Origin: JANNRR01 sp031401675
GTDB taxonomy: Bacteria > Pseudomonadota > Alphaproteobacteria > Rhodobacterales > Rhodobacteraceae
Direction: 5' to 3'
Assembly (NCBI GenBank): GCA_031401675.1
Contig: JANNRR010000049.1
Location: 1-56,420, forward strand
Length of the DNA: 56,420 bases
The notes beneath the pieces were generated by a model. It saw nothing but the letters and a program-made list of their open reading frames with translations, was not told the DNA's origin and did not search any database. The translations under genes were made by a program, and so were the position numbers. Positions 44,266-52,791 of this stretch are shown here, one piece after another. The number at the start of each line of letters is the position of its first letter. The stretch's first letter is position 1.

Positions 44266-44817
44266 ATGGCATCAAGGATGTTGCGTGGCATCGGGGCAGG
44301 GGTTTTCGCGTCTGGACTGACGGTGGCTCTGGCAGGCGGCGGTTTTGCCCAGCAATCGACCAACCGGGTGGCGGCCAATACCGACTGGAGCGTGTTCGTC
44401 GAGGCCGACGAATGCTGGAGCGTATCGAGCCCCAAGGAATCGCTGAATACCCGCGACGGCAAACCGGTCGAGGTCAGCCGGGACGAGACATTGCTGTTCG
44501 TCACCTACAGTTCGACCGGGCTTAAGGGCGAGGTATCCTTTACCGGCGGCTATCCGTTCGCCGATGGGTCGACGGTGACGCTGCAGGTGGATGACACCAA
44601 GTTCGATCTGATCACCATTTCGGATACCGAAGAAAACCGCCGCTATGCCTGGTCGGCCAGCCCCGAGGAAGACGCACGGGTCCTGGCCGCGATGAAGGCG
44701 GGCACCAAAGCGGTGCTGATCGGGCGGTCGGGTCGCGGGACGCTGACCACCGACACCTTTTCGTTGCTGGGGTTCACGGCATCTGTGACCGAAGCGGCAA
44801 AGCGCTGCGCCGGGTAA
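44266..44817 (+). CDS. Invasion-associated locus B (IalB) family exported protein
   Basis: A 183-residue secreted protein with a signal peptide (residues 1-29, ending GFAQ). The mature part has the family pattern TDWSVFVEADECWSVSSPKE, GEVSFTGGYPFADGSTVTLQ, and GTLTTDTFSLLGF near the C-terminus, with cysteines near both ends (DECW and KRCAG) that could form a disulfide. IalB proteins of Bartonella help erythrocyte entry, but the family is widespread in free-living Rhodobacterales, where its role is unknown. GGAGG lies about 10 bases before the ATG. Confidence 0.85.
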   Translation: MASRMLRGIGAGVFASGLTVALAGGGFAQQSTNRVAANTDWSVFVEADECWSVSSPKESLNTRDGKPVEVSRDETLLFVTYSSTGLKGEVSFTGGYPFADGSTVTLQVDDTKFDLITISDTEENRRYAWSASPEEDARVLAAMKAGTKAVLIGRSGRGTLTTDTFSLLGFTASVTEAAKRCAG

Positions 44818-44823
44818 GGCGGG

Positions 44824-45123
44824 TCAGAAGCCCACGATCAGAAAGTCGATGGCATTCTGAATGTCGTCGGACCGGTCGGCGAGGTTGGTGACGGGGGTCT
44901 GCAGCAGGCTGCGCGGGACGGAAGCCAGATATTGGGTGACCATCACCATATCTTTGCCCTCGATCCGCAAGATCGGATTGAGCCGCCCGGCCGGCAATGG
45001 TGCAAAGTTGGGTGGCATCACCGGGACGACCACCCGGTTCAGCAGGTTTTTCAGAAAATCGGCTTGCACATCAAGCAGGTATCCAGGATCTGCGGCGTTT
45101 GCGTGAACGTCGAACCGGGCCAT
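44824..45123 (-). CDS. ccdB: CcdB-family toxin
   Basis: A 99-residue protein matching CcdB across its length: YLLDVQADFLKNLLNRVVVPVMP, then PILRIEGKDMVMVTQYLASVP, and the DRSDDIQNAIDFL helix near the end. F-plasmid CcdB poisons gyrase through its last three residues Trp-Gly-Ile. Here the end reads Val-Gly-Phe, so the key Trp is lost and the Ile changed. Either the target differs or toxicity is weakened. It overlaps the ccdA stop by one base, the standard antitoxin-first order. Confidence 0.9.
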   Translation of the reverse strand: MARFDVHANAADPGYLLDVQADFLKNLLNRVVVPVMPPNFAPLPAGRLNPILRIEGKDMVMVTQYLASVPRSLLQTPVTNLADRSDDIQNAIDFLIVGF

Positions 45124-45353
45124 CAGAATTGGCGGTATCGCGCAAGTGGCAAGCCGTGTTCTTCGAAATAGCGGTTCGAGCTTTCGATGGCTTCGGCGTT
45201 CTCTCGCAGCCACTGGGCTTCGTTCGCAAGTTTGACCGCTTGTCGCAGGCCCTGTTCGGCGGCGCGGGAGATATTGACATCCAGCGCCTTGGCCTTTTCC
45301 AGCAAAGTGGCGTCGAGCGACAGGTTGACGGGTTTGCGCGCGGTTGCGGTCAT
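45123..45353 (-). CDS. ccdA: CcdA-family antitoxin
   Basis: A 76-residue antitoxin with an N-terminal ribbon-helix-helix DNA-binding part (KPVNLSLDATLLEKAKALDVNIS) and a C-terminal toxin-binding tail with NRYFEEHGLPLARYRQF, the hallmark ending of CcdA. It neutralises CcdB and represses its own operon by binding the palindromes just upstream. It is followed by ccdB with a one-base overlap. Confidence 0.92.
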   Translation of the reverse strand: MTATARKPVNLSLDATLLEKAKALDVNISRAAEQGLRQAVKLANEAQWLRENAEAIESSNRYFEEHGLPLARYRQF

Positions 45354-45372
45354 CGGGATACCTCAGGTTTGC

Positions 45373-45403
45373 GCGCATAGATTATGCGCATGCATCATGC
45401 GCG
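45373..45403 (-). promoter_or_regulatory. Candidate ccdAB operator
   Basis: Three copies of the hexamer ATGCGC or its complement occur in 31 bp (45373-45378, 45384-45389, 45397-45402), including a perfect 8-bp palindrome ATGCGCAT at 45384-45391. They lie 20-50 bases upstream of the ccdA ATG, where a ribbon-helix-helix repressor would bind for autoregulation. Confidence 0.6.
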
Positions 45404-45410
45404 TCAACCC

Positions 45411-46202
45411 TTACCACCCGGCGAAGCCGCCATCGACATTGATCAGCGAACCGGTCATGTAGCCGGCCTGGGCCGAACACAGGAACAGCATGGCATCGGC
45501 AATCTCGTCCGGTTGGGCCATGCGGCCCTGCATGATCAGGCTGGAGACGCGTTCCTGAAACAGCGCCGAATGGCCGTTGAACACTGCCCCCGGGGCAATG
45601 GTGTTGACCGTCGCCTGCCGCTTGCGCCAGTAGCTGGCAAGCCACAGGGTCAGGCCGTGGATGCCGGCCTTGGTGACGCCGTATGCGCTGAAGTTCTTGA
45701 ACGGCATGCCGTCGTAGATGTCGTGATGCGGCGCGTTCAGCGCGTACATCGAGGCGACATTGATCAGGGTGCAGGGCCATCTTCCGACGATGTCGCGGTC
45801 CATCTGGCGGGCAACCATGAAGGCGCCGGTCAGGTTGGTGCGCAAAGTGCGTTCCCAATCCGTGACGGAGGTGTCGGCGAAATCAGGGAAGGGCTTGCCC
45901 GCGCCCATCAGCATTTCGCCGGTGATGGCGGCGTTGTTCAGCACGACATTGGGTTTGAAGCCTTTGGACAGCAGGGTGCGGAAGATGGCTTCGACCTGCT
46001 GTTCGTCGGAAACATCCATCTCCTCGAAATGGAACGCTTGGTTGCCGTGGTGGGCGGCTTTCAGGGCTTCCGAACGCGGGCCGGGCAGATCGGAGGCGAT
46101 GACCTGCGCACCCGCAGCCAACATGCGGCGGACATAGGTGGTGCCGAGCACACCGCCGGAGCCGGTGATGAAGATGCTGCGTCCGGTCAGTTGCTTATCC
46201 AT
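45411..46202 (-). CDS. SDR-family oxidoreductase of the sugar cassette
   Basis: A 263-residue short-chain dehydrogenase/reductase. It has the cofactor motif TGSGGVLG (residues 13-20), NNAA at 89-92, the catalytic Ser151 and Tyr174-x-x-x-Lys178 in YGVTK, and the C-terminal GSLINVDGGFAGW. It overlaps the CMP-sugar synthetase gene by eight bases, so the two act together. Campylobacter PtmA, in legionaminic acid synthesis, is a comparable SDR next to a CMP-sugar synthetase; the exact substrate here is unknown. Confidence 0.85.
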   Translation of the reverse strand: MDKQLTGRSIFITGSGGVLGTTYVRRMLAAGAQVIASDLPGPRSEALKAAHHGNQAFHFEEMDVSDEQQVEAIFRTLLSKGFKPNVVLNNAAITGEMLMGAGKPFPDFADTSVTDWERTLRTNLTGAFMVARQMDRDIVGRWPCTLINVASMYALNAPHHDIYDGMPFKNFSAYGVTKAGIHGLTLWLASYWRKRQATVNTIAPGAVFNGHSALFQERVSSLIMQGRMAQPDEIADAMLFLCSAQAGYMTGSLINVDGGFAGW

Positions 46203-46890
46203 CTTGCGCGTCCTTCAGCAGGAATTCAACCAGTTTGAAATCGAACTCGGTATCGATGTCGATGCAGCGTTCGGGCGGCATCAGATAGGGGATCACCCGG
46301 CCTTCGAACAGCTTTGTCGCGCGCTTGAGGTAGGCGGGGTCGACGACATAGGTGCTTGCGGCGTGTTCGTAGACCGTTGGGGCCTGTTGGCGGGCGACCA
46401 CGCCGCCTGGCAGCGGTTTGGAGACGTGGAGAGCACCGGTGGCATCGGGTTCGACCAAGTTGAAGTAGGGATTCTTGCGCGCCTCGCAGCAGGACATCAC
46501 CATGTCGGGATGCTGGTCTTGGAACAGGGTCAGGGCATTGGTAATATCTTCGGTCAGTCGCAGCGGCGAGGTGGCGTCGAGGTCGAGAAAGGCGGTGGCG
46601 GGGCCGATAAGCGCCTCGGCCGCCGCCAGCGCGTGTTGCCAGACGCCCCATTTGCCGGCGGTATCGGTGGCGAGGTGGGCGGGGCGCAGGCCGATGTTCA
46701 GCGCGCCTTTGGCGATGGCGTGGGCGAGGATTTCCTCGGAATCGGTGGAAACCACAACGCGGTCAACGCCGGGGTGGGACAACAACTGGTCAAGCGACCA
46801 GTCCAGCAGCGGCTTGCCGCAGATCGGGCGGAAGTTCTTGCCGGGCACGCCCTTGGAGCCCTTGCGCACGCCGATATGCCCGAGGATCAT
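46195..46890 (-). CDS. NeuA/PtmB-like CMP-sugar synthetase
   Basis: A 231-residue cytidylyltransferase of the acylneuraminate type, which activates a nonulosonic or related acid sugar with CTP. The N-terminal VRKGSKGVPGKNFRPICGKPLL is the nucleotide-binding loop; VVVSTDSEEI and the FLDLDATSPLR metal/nucleotide motif follow, with IDIDTEFDFKLVE at the C-terminus. It overlaps both neighbours (4 and 8 bases). No sialic or legionaminic acid synthase (NeuB-like) is in the window, so the sugar acid must be made elsewhere. Confidence 0.85.
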   Translation of the reverse strand: MILGHIGVRKGSKGVPGKNFRPICGKPLLDWSLDQLLSHPGVDRVVVSTDSEEILAHAIAKGALNIGLRPAHLATDTAGKWGVWQHALAAAEALIGPATAFLDLDATSPLRLTEDITNALTLFQDQHPDMVMSCCEARKNPYFNLVEPDATGALHVSKPLPGGVVARQQAPTVYEHAASTYVVDPAYLKRATKLFEGRVIPYLMPPERCIDIDTEFDFKLVEFLLKDAQDG

Positions 46891-47825
46891 GGCCAGTCGC
46901 CGTTCAGATGGCCGGTGAAGGTACGCTCCTGATATGCGGTGACGATCAGGTCGGCGCTGGCCATCGACTTGTCCAGACGGGGCAGGTGCAGGATGTTGCT
47001 GGTCGGCCTGCCGGCGATCAGCGCCAGAAAGTCGCGCATGGCGGCCAGGAACATGTCGTTGCGCTCCAGCGAAAAGGTCAGGGTTTCGGTGTCGCCGGGC
47101 CCGGTGATCCAGTAGGTTCCGGCGATCAGGTCGAAGTCGATGTGGCGGCGCGCGCCCAGCATCTGCATCCGGCGCAGGCTGATGGGCGAGATGTAATCCA
47201 TTGCCACCACCCCCTGCACCGGGCCGTCGAGCGCAACCTGGGTCGCGAAATCCACCGAGGGAAACCGGGTGTGGCCGATGCAGCCGACGTGAAGCCGGTG
47301 AATGTCGGGGAACAGGCACGCGGCCATGTCCAACTCGTGGCACAGGTCCAACAGGACGCCGCCGCCGGGGTCGCGGGCGGCGTAGCTGTCGGCGAAGGTC
47401 CAGTTTGTGCGCCATTGCGTCACGTCGTGGCCGATTTCGAAGCGGTAACGGTAGATGTCGGACAAGTCGGCGGCCGCCAGATACTGAAAGGCCGGGTGAT
47501 AGCGCATCATGTAGCCAAGCATGCTGCGCTTGGCGACCGGTTTGCAGGCGTGGCGGATCAGGCGGAAATCGCGGACCGAATGGGTCAGCGGCTTTTCGAT
47601 GTACAACGGGTAATGCCGTTCGGCGCACAACTGGATCAATTCAAGCCGCAGTTGGGTTTCGGTGGCGATCACGGCACCGGTGATATCAAGGGATTTCAAC
47701 CGTTGGATCACGCCGTCGATGCCGATGGCCCGGATCGACAGCAGTTCGGCCTCGGCCCCAAGAGATTTCAGGTTGTTGAAATGCCGGGTGCCGACAGACC
47801 CGGCACCGATCACGAGTATCGTCAT
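46887..47825 (-). CDS. Gfo/Idh/MocA-family oxidoreductase
   Basis: A 312-residue NAD(P)-dependent sugar oxidoreductase. The Rossmann motif GAGSVGTRH is at residues 7-15, and the family's EKP motif appears in YIEKPLTHS. GGGVLLDLCHELDMA matches the catalytic His helix. The start at 47825 (MTILVIGAGS) is preferred over the open frame upstream. It begins a three-gene cassette with the CMP-sugar synthetase and SDR, which suggests tailoring of an acidic sugar destined for a glycan. Confidence 0.85.
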   Translation of the reverse strand: MTILVIGAGSVGTRHFNNLKSLGAEAELLSIRAIGIDGVIQRLKSLDITGAVIATETQLRLELIQLCAERHYPLYIEKPLTHSVRDFRLIRHACKPVAKRSMLGYMMRYHPAFQYLAAADLSDIYRYRFEIGHDVTQWRTNWTFADSYAARDPGGGVLLDLCHELDMAACLFPDIHRLHVGCIGHTRFPSVDFATQVALDGPVQGVVAMDYISPISLRRMQMLGARRHIDFDLIAGTYWITGPGDTETLTFSLERNDMFLAAMRDFLALIAGRPTSNILHLPRLDKSMASADLIVTAYQERTFTGHLNGDWP

Positions 47826-47942
47826 GGTGCCCCACCGTTTGGCGCGGTGTAACCCGGCGGCTGGTGGCAAACAAGCACGCAGCCTGTTCCGTTCGACCGG
47901 CAAATCCTATATGTGGTGCAGCCCTTGGCCACAGGAAATGCC

Positions 47943-49124
47943 ATGACCGCCACCATTCCGATCACGCAGGATGTTCATGTTGTGCCGCGCCAACTGCCCA
48001 AGGGCAGCCGGATCAATCTTGTCGGTCTGACCCGCGACGGGCTGCGAGAGGCGCTGATCGCGGCGGGGACGCCGGAGAAGCAGGCCCGGATGCGGGTCGG
48101 TCAGGTCTGGGCCTGGATCTATGCTAAAGGCGTGCGCGATTTCGCGGTGATGACCAATCTGGCCAAGGACTACCGGGCGCTGCTCGCGGCGCATTTCGTG
48201 ATAGAGGTGCCGGAGGTGGTGACCCGACAGGTCTCTGCCGATGGCACCCGCAAATACCTGGTGCGGATCGCGGGTGGCCATGAGGTCGAGGTAGTCTACA
48301 TCCCCGAGACCGACCGTGGCACCTTGTGCATCTCGTCGCAGGTCGGCTGCACCCTGACCTGTTCGTTCTGCCATACCGGCACGCAAAGGCTGGTGCGCAA
48401 CCTGACGGCAGGCGAGATCATCGGTCAGATGATGCTGGCGCGCGACGATCTGGGCGAATGGCCGGAACCGGGCGGCGGACCAAAGGACGAGGCGCGGCTG
48501 TTGTCGAACATCGTCCTGATGGGTATGGGCGAGCCGCTGTATAATTTCGAGGCGGTGCGCGATGCGATGAAGATCGCCATGGACGGCGAGGGGATTTCGC
48601 TGTCGCGCCGCCGGATCACCCTGTCGACCAGCGGGGTGGTGCCGGAAATTGCGCGGGCTGCCCATGAGATCGGCTGCATGCTGGCAGTGTCTTTCCACGG
48701 CACTACCGACGAGATCAGGGACCGGCTGGTTCCGATCAACAAGAAATGGAACATCAAGGCGCTGCTGGATGCGCTGCGGGACTACCCCAGGCTGTCGAAC
48801 TCGGAACGGATCACCTTTGAATATGTGATGCTGAAGGGGGTGAATGACAGCGATGCCGATGCCAGGCGGCTGGTGCAGCTGATCGCGGGGATTCCGGCCA
48901 AGATCAATCTGATCCCGTTCAACGAATGGCCCGGCGCGCCCTATCAGCGCAGCGACCGGGAGCGGATTCAGGGTTTCGCGGATATCGTCTACAAGGCAGG
49001 CTATGCCAGTCCGATCCGCACGCCGCGCGGCGAGGATATCATGGCGGCGTGCGGTCAGTTGAAATCGGCAACCGAACGGGCGCGAAAGAGCCGGGCAGAG
49101 ATCGCGCGGGAAGCGGGGTTGTGA
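47943..49124 (+). CDS. rlmN: Dual-specificity RNA methyltransferase RlmN
   Basis: Radical-SAM enzyme that makes C2-methyladenosine in 23S rRNA and certain tRNAs. The 393-residue protein has the iron-sulfur motif C-x3-C-x2-C at Cys136, Cys140 and Cys143 in GCTLTCSFCHTG, with the methyl-carrying Cys129 seven residues before, and VLMGMGEPLYNFE. The C-terminal catalytic Cys is in DIMAACGQL. ATG at 47943 gives the normal length. It is divergent from the sugar cassette. Confidence 0.96.
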   Translation: MTATIPITQDVHVVPRQLPKGSRINLVGLTRDGLREALIAAGTPEKQARMRVGQVWAWIYAKGVRDFAVMTNLAKDYRALLAAHFVIEVPEVVTRQVSADGTRKYLVRIAGGHEVEVVYIPETDRGTLCISSQVGCTLTCSFCHTGTQRLVRNLTAGEIIGQMMLARDDLGEWPEPGGGPKDEARLLSNIVLMGMGEPLYNFEAVRDAMKIAMDGEGISLSRRRITLSTSGVVPEIARAAHEIGCMLAVSFHGTTDEIRDRLVPINKKWNIKALLDALRDYPRLSNSERITFEYVMLKGVNDSDADARRLVQLIAGIPAKINLIPFNEWPGAPYQRSDRERIQGFADIVYKAGYASPIRTPRGEDIMAACGQLKSATERARKSRAEIAREAGL

Positions 49125-49168
49125 CCGCACGGCGTTGACGCCGCCGCATCGGCTGATAGGTCAGGCGC

Positions 49169-50383
49169 ATGACCGTGCTTGGCAATACCGCAGCCCGCCG
49201 CCTGTTCCTGTCCGGCCACGGGCTTGGCGAGCCGCTTGGCGGCCTGGCCCGGGGTGCCGATCTGGCAGCCCTGATCGCAGGGCTGGGGTTTGTGCAGATC
49301 GACAGCATCAATATCGTCGAGCGCGCCCATCACATGATCCTGTTCGCGCGGCGACAGAGCTATCGGCCGGAGTATCTGAGGCCGCTTCTGGAGCAGGACC
49401 GGGCGGTGTTCGAGCACTGGACCCACGATGCCTCTATCATTCCTGTGGAACACTATGGCCACTGGCACCACAGGTTTGAACGCGACGCCCTGCGGCTGCG
49501 GGCAAACTGGCGCAGCTGGTTCCGTGATAGCTACGAGGACAAGTTTGAAACCATCCTGCGGCACGTTACCGACCATGGCCCGGTGACATCGTCGGATGTG
49601 GGCGAGGGCGAGGAACGCGGCAAGGGCGGCTGGTGGGACTGGCATCCGTCGAAAACCGCGCTGGAGTGGTTGTGGCGGACCGGGGCGCTGGCGGTAACCC
49701 GGCGCGAAGGGTTTCAGAAGGTCTATGATCTGACCGAACGGGTGATCCCGGCGGCGCACTACGGTGCCAGCGAAGTTGCGGTGATGGTGGATTGGGCCTG
49801 TGCCGGGGCGCTGGACCGGCTGGGGTTTGCCACGTCGGGCGAGCTTGCCCAGTTCTACCGGGCGGTAACGCCGGAAGAAGCGCGCGACTGGTGCAAGGCC
49901 GGGCTGCAGCGGGGCGATCTGATCGAGATCGATGTCGAAGGCGCGGACGGTGCGCTGCGGCGGCATGTGGCGCGCCCGGGGATTCTGCAGGCCGCCGTTG
50001 CGGACATGCCAACCCGGGTGCGCATCCTGTCGCCGTTCGACCCGGTGCTGCGCGATCGCAACCGCGCCGAGCGGCTGTTCGGCTTCCACTATCGCATCGA
50101 AGTGTTCGTGCCGGAGGCAAAACGGACCTTTGGCTACTATGTGTTCCCGGTGCTGGAAGGCGACCGGATCATCGGGCGTATCGACATGAAGGCGCACCGC
50201 GACGTCGGGCAGTTGCGGGTAAAGGCGTTCTGGCCAGAGGCGGGAGTGGCGATGGGCCGGGGCCGGTTGGCGCGGTTCGAGGCGGAACTGGGCCGGATGG
50301 CCGGGTTCGCCGGGTGCGACCGGATTGTCATGGCGCCGGGCTGGCTGCGCCCGACCGAGGCCAGTCCGGGTGGCAACGGCTAG
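49169..50383 (+). CDS. YcaQ/AlkX-type winged-helix DNA glycosylase
   Basis: A 404-residue member of the HTH_42 family. Characterised members excise alkylated bases or unhook interstrand crosslinks. The YcaQ-class catalytic motif Gln-Ile-Asp is at residues 43-45 in FVQIDSINIVERAHH. Later parts include WTHDASIIPVEHYGHW and the beta-barrel region with ILSPFDPVLRDRNRAERLFGF, all typical of the family. It follows rlmN by 44 bases on the same strand and could share its transcript. Confidence 0.85.
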   Translation: MTVLGNTAARRLFLSGHGLGEPLGGLARGADLAALIAGLGFVQIDSINIVERAHHMILFARRQSYRPEYLRPLLEQDRAVFEHWTHDASIIPVEHYGHWHHRFERDALRLRANWRSWFRDSYEDKFETILRHVTDHGPVTSSDVGEGEERGKGGWWDWHPSKTALEWLWRTGALAVTRREGFQKVYDLTERVIPAAHYGASEVAVMVDWACAGALDRLGFATSGELAQFYRAVTPEEARDWCKAGLQRGDLIEIDVEGADGALRRHVARPGILQAAVADMPTRVRILSPFDPVLRDRNRAERLFGFHYRIEVFVPEAKRTFGYYVFPVLEGDRIIGRIDMKAHRDVGQLRVKAFWPEAGVAMGRGRLARFEAELGRMAGFAGCDRIVMAPGWLRPTEASPGGNG

Positions 50384-50460
50384 GTGCCGGTGCGGAATTC
50401 GTGTTGCAGAGCGGCGGATTTCTCGGGACTGTAGGCGGCAGCACTCAGGAGCATTCACCG

Positions 50461-51810
50461 ATGACAGAGACCCCGGCGTCAGCCCTGTTCTATCTTGGCG
50501 GAACCCAGCCCTGGTTTGCCGGGGCCGAGGGCATCTGGGTGACGACCGAGGACGGACGCCGGCTGATCGACGGCTCATCAGGGGCCATGGTGTCCAACAT
50601 CGGGCATGGCAACCGCGCTGTGATCGAGGCGATGAAGCGGCAGCTGGATCAGGGGCCGTTCGCCTATCGGCTGCACTTTCGCAGTCATCCGTCGGAGGAA
50701 CTTGCCGAGAACTTGCAGAGCCGGGCGCCGGCAGGCATGGGGCGGGTTTATCTGGTGTCGGGCGGGTCCGAGGCGGTGGAATCGGCGATCAAGCTGGCGC
50801 GGCAGGCCGCCATTGCCCGGCAGGAGGCCGGGCGATGGAAGGTGGTCAGCCGGTTCCCGGGCTACCACGGCACCACGCTGGGGGCGCTGTCGCTGACCGG
50901 GTATGATCCGCTGACCCGGCCGTTTGCGCCGATGATGGTGCAGATGCCAAAGATCGCCGCCCCGGTCTGGTGGCGCGATCAGGGACGCAACGACATGCAG
51001 GCGCTTGGGTTGCAGTTTGCCGACCTGCTGGCGGCAAAGATCGAAGCCGAGGGCCCCGAAACGGTTCTGGCCTTCATCATGGAGCCGGTCGGCGGTGCCT
51101 CGACTGGCGCGCTGGTTGCCCCGGACAGCTACTATGGCCGCATCCGCGACATTTGCGACCGCTACGGGATTTTCCTGATTCATGACGAGGTGATTTCCGG
51201 CATCGGGCGGACCGGCCGGTTTCTGGCGGGCGAACACTGGAATTGCCGCCCGGATTTCATCGTGCTGTCCAAGGGCCTCGCGTCTGGCTATGCGCCTCTG
51301 GGGGCGGTAATTGCCCGGACCGATCTGGTAGAGGCGGTGCAGGCAGCGGGCGGGTTCGCACATGGGCACACCTATGCCGGCAATCCGCTGGCGGCCTGTG
51401 CCGGGCTGGCGGTTCTGGGCGTGATCGACCGCGAAGGGCTGGTGGACAACGCCGCCGTACAGGGAGAAGTGCTGATGGCGGCCCTGCAGGGCCTGATGGC
51501 AGAGTTTCCGATCATCGGCGATGTGCGCGGCAAGGGGCTGCTGAGCGCAATCGAATTCGTGGCCGACCGCCGGACCAACGATCCGTTCCCGCCAGCCCTG
51601 AAACTGTCGCAGCGGGTGGTTGATGCCGCCATGCGGCGCGATCTGATCCTGTATGAACGCCGGTCGCTTGGCGGGGATCGGGGCGACCATGTCATGGTCT
51701 GCCCGCCGTTGATCGTGACCAGGGCAGAGATCGGGCTGATCGTCGAGCGGCTACGCGACACGCTGATCGAGGTGTCGGGCTGGTTGGCCGAACAGGGAAA
51801 AGCGGCATGA
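50461..51810 (+). CDS. Class III PLP-dependent aminotransferase
   Basis: A 449-residue fold-type I transaminase of the omega-amino acid type. The PLP Lys is Lys271 in VLSKGLASGYAPLG, with Asp242 in HDEVISGIGRTG and the phosphate-binding SGGSEAVESA at residues 100-109. FIMEPVGGASTGA is also conserved. It probably moves an amino group from an omega- or beta-amino acid to pyruvate or 2-oxoglutarate. It overlaps the beta-keto acid cleavage enzyme gene by four bases, so its product is likely that enzyme's substrate. AGGA lies about 10 bases before the ATG. Confidence 0.9.
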   Translation: MTETPASALFYLGGTQPWFAGAEGIWVTTEDGRRLIDGSSGAMVSNIGHGNRAVIEAMKRQLDQGPFAYRLHFRSHPSEELAENLQSRAPAGMGRVYLVSGGSEAVESAIKLARQAAIARQEAGRWKVVSRFPGYHGTTLGALSLTGYDPLTRPFAPMMVQMPKIAAPVWWRDQGRNDMQALGLQFADLLAAKIEAEGPETVLAFIMEPVGGASTGALVAPDSYYGRIRDICDRYGIFLIHDEVISGIGRTGRFLAGEHWNCRPDFIVLSKGLASGYAPLGAVIARTDLVEAVQAAGGFAHGHTYAGNPLAACAGLAVLGVIDREGLVDNAAVQGEVLMAALQGLMAEFPIIGDVRGKGLLSAIEFVADRRTNDPFPPALKLSQRVVDAAMRRDLILYERRSLGGDRGDHVMVCPPLIVTRAEIGLIVERLRDTLIEVSGWLAEQGKAA

Positions 51811-52721
51811 CCCGGCCCGTCATCCTGTCCTGCGCGATCACCGGATCGGTGCATACCCCCTCGATGAGCCCGCATCTGCCGGTGACAGCCAGGGAGATTG
51901 CGCGGTCGGCGATTGATGCGGCGGCGGCTGGTGCCGCGATCCTGCATCTGCATGCCCGCAATCCGGTCGATGGGCGGCCAACGCCGGATGTCGATGCCTA
52001 TGCGGCGTTTCTGCCCGAGATTCTGGCCAGCACCAATGCGGTGGTGAACCTGACCACCGGCGGCGGCCAGACCATGAGCCTTGATGAACGGTTGCAGGCC
52101 CCGATGGCTTTCGTCCCCGAAATGTGCTCGCTGAACATGGGATCGATGAACTTCGGGCTGTTTCAGATGGCCGAGCGACCGCGCGACTGGGCGCATGACT
52201 GGGAGGTCAGGCACCTGACCGGAAGTTCCGGCGTCATTTTCCGCAACACCTTCGACGATATCGCCCGGGTCATCACCGAAATGGGGCATCAGCGCGGCGC
52301 ACGGTTCGAGTTCGAGTGCTATGATGCGGGCCATATCCGGACGCTGGCGCATTTTCGCGACCGGGGCATGGTGGCGGGGCCGCTGTTCGTGCAGTTCGTC
52401 CTTGGCATTCTGGGCGGCATGGATGCGACCGTCGAAAACCTGGTGTTCCTGAAGCAGACGGCGGACCGGCTGCTGGGGGACAGCTACGAGTTTTCGGTTG
52501 CCGCCGCCGGGCGGGCGCAGTTTCCGCTGACGACGGTTGCCGCGACGATGGGGGGCAATGTGCGTGTGGGGTTGGAGGACAACCTGTATCTGGGGCCCGG
52601 CAAGCTGGCTGAAAGCAACGCGGCGCTGGTCGGGCGCAGCGTGGAAATACTGGAGCGGCTGAACCTGACCATCGCCACCCCCGACGAGGCGCGCGCCCGC
52701 CTGGGTCTGAAGGGGCGTTGA
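51807..52721 (+). CDS. Beta-keto acid cleavage enzyme (BKACE/Kce family)
   Basis: A 304-residue zinc-dependent TIM-barrel enzyme (DUF849). Members condense acetyl-CoA with a beta-keto acid and release acetoacetate plus a new acyl-CoA; the first known was Kce of lysine fermentation. The metal-binding HLHARNP is near residue 48, with TTGGG (residues 83-87), and the C-terminal VRVGLEDNLYLGPG. Coupling to the aminotransferase suggests a two-step degradation of a beta-amino or gamma-amino acid. The substrate is not readable. Confidence 0.9.
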   Translation: MTRPVILSCAITGSVHTPSMSPHLPVTAREIARSAIDAAAAGAAILHLHARNPVDGRPTPDVDAYAAFLPEILASTNAVVNLTTGGGQTMSLDERLQAPMAFVPEMCSLNMGSMNFGLFQMAERPRDWAHDWEVRHLTGSSGVIFRNTFDDIARVITEMGHQRGARFEFECYDAGHIRTLAHFRDRGMVAGPLFVQFVLGILGGMDATVENLVFLKQTADRLLGDSYEFSVAAAGRAQFPLTTVAATMGGNVRVGLEDNLYLGPGKLAESNAALVGRSVEILERLNLTIATPDEARARLGLKGR

Positions 52722-52791
52722 TGGCGGCCGGTGCGGGAACTTTTCATCGGTCTGCCCGGCAGAATTGCCTGCAACCGAGATTTATCGCGCC

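Noticed and set aside
46195..47628. Extended frame fusing the CMP-sugar synthetase to upstream sequence
   Set aside because: The upstream part is an alternate frame of the Gfo/Idh/MocA gene; the nucleotide-binding loop right after ATG 46890 fixes the start.
49055..50578. A 507-codon minus-strand frame opposite the YcaQ-type gene
   Set aside because: Composition is Arg/Pro/His-rich without motifs, while the plus strand encodes a full HTH_42 protein.
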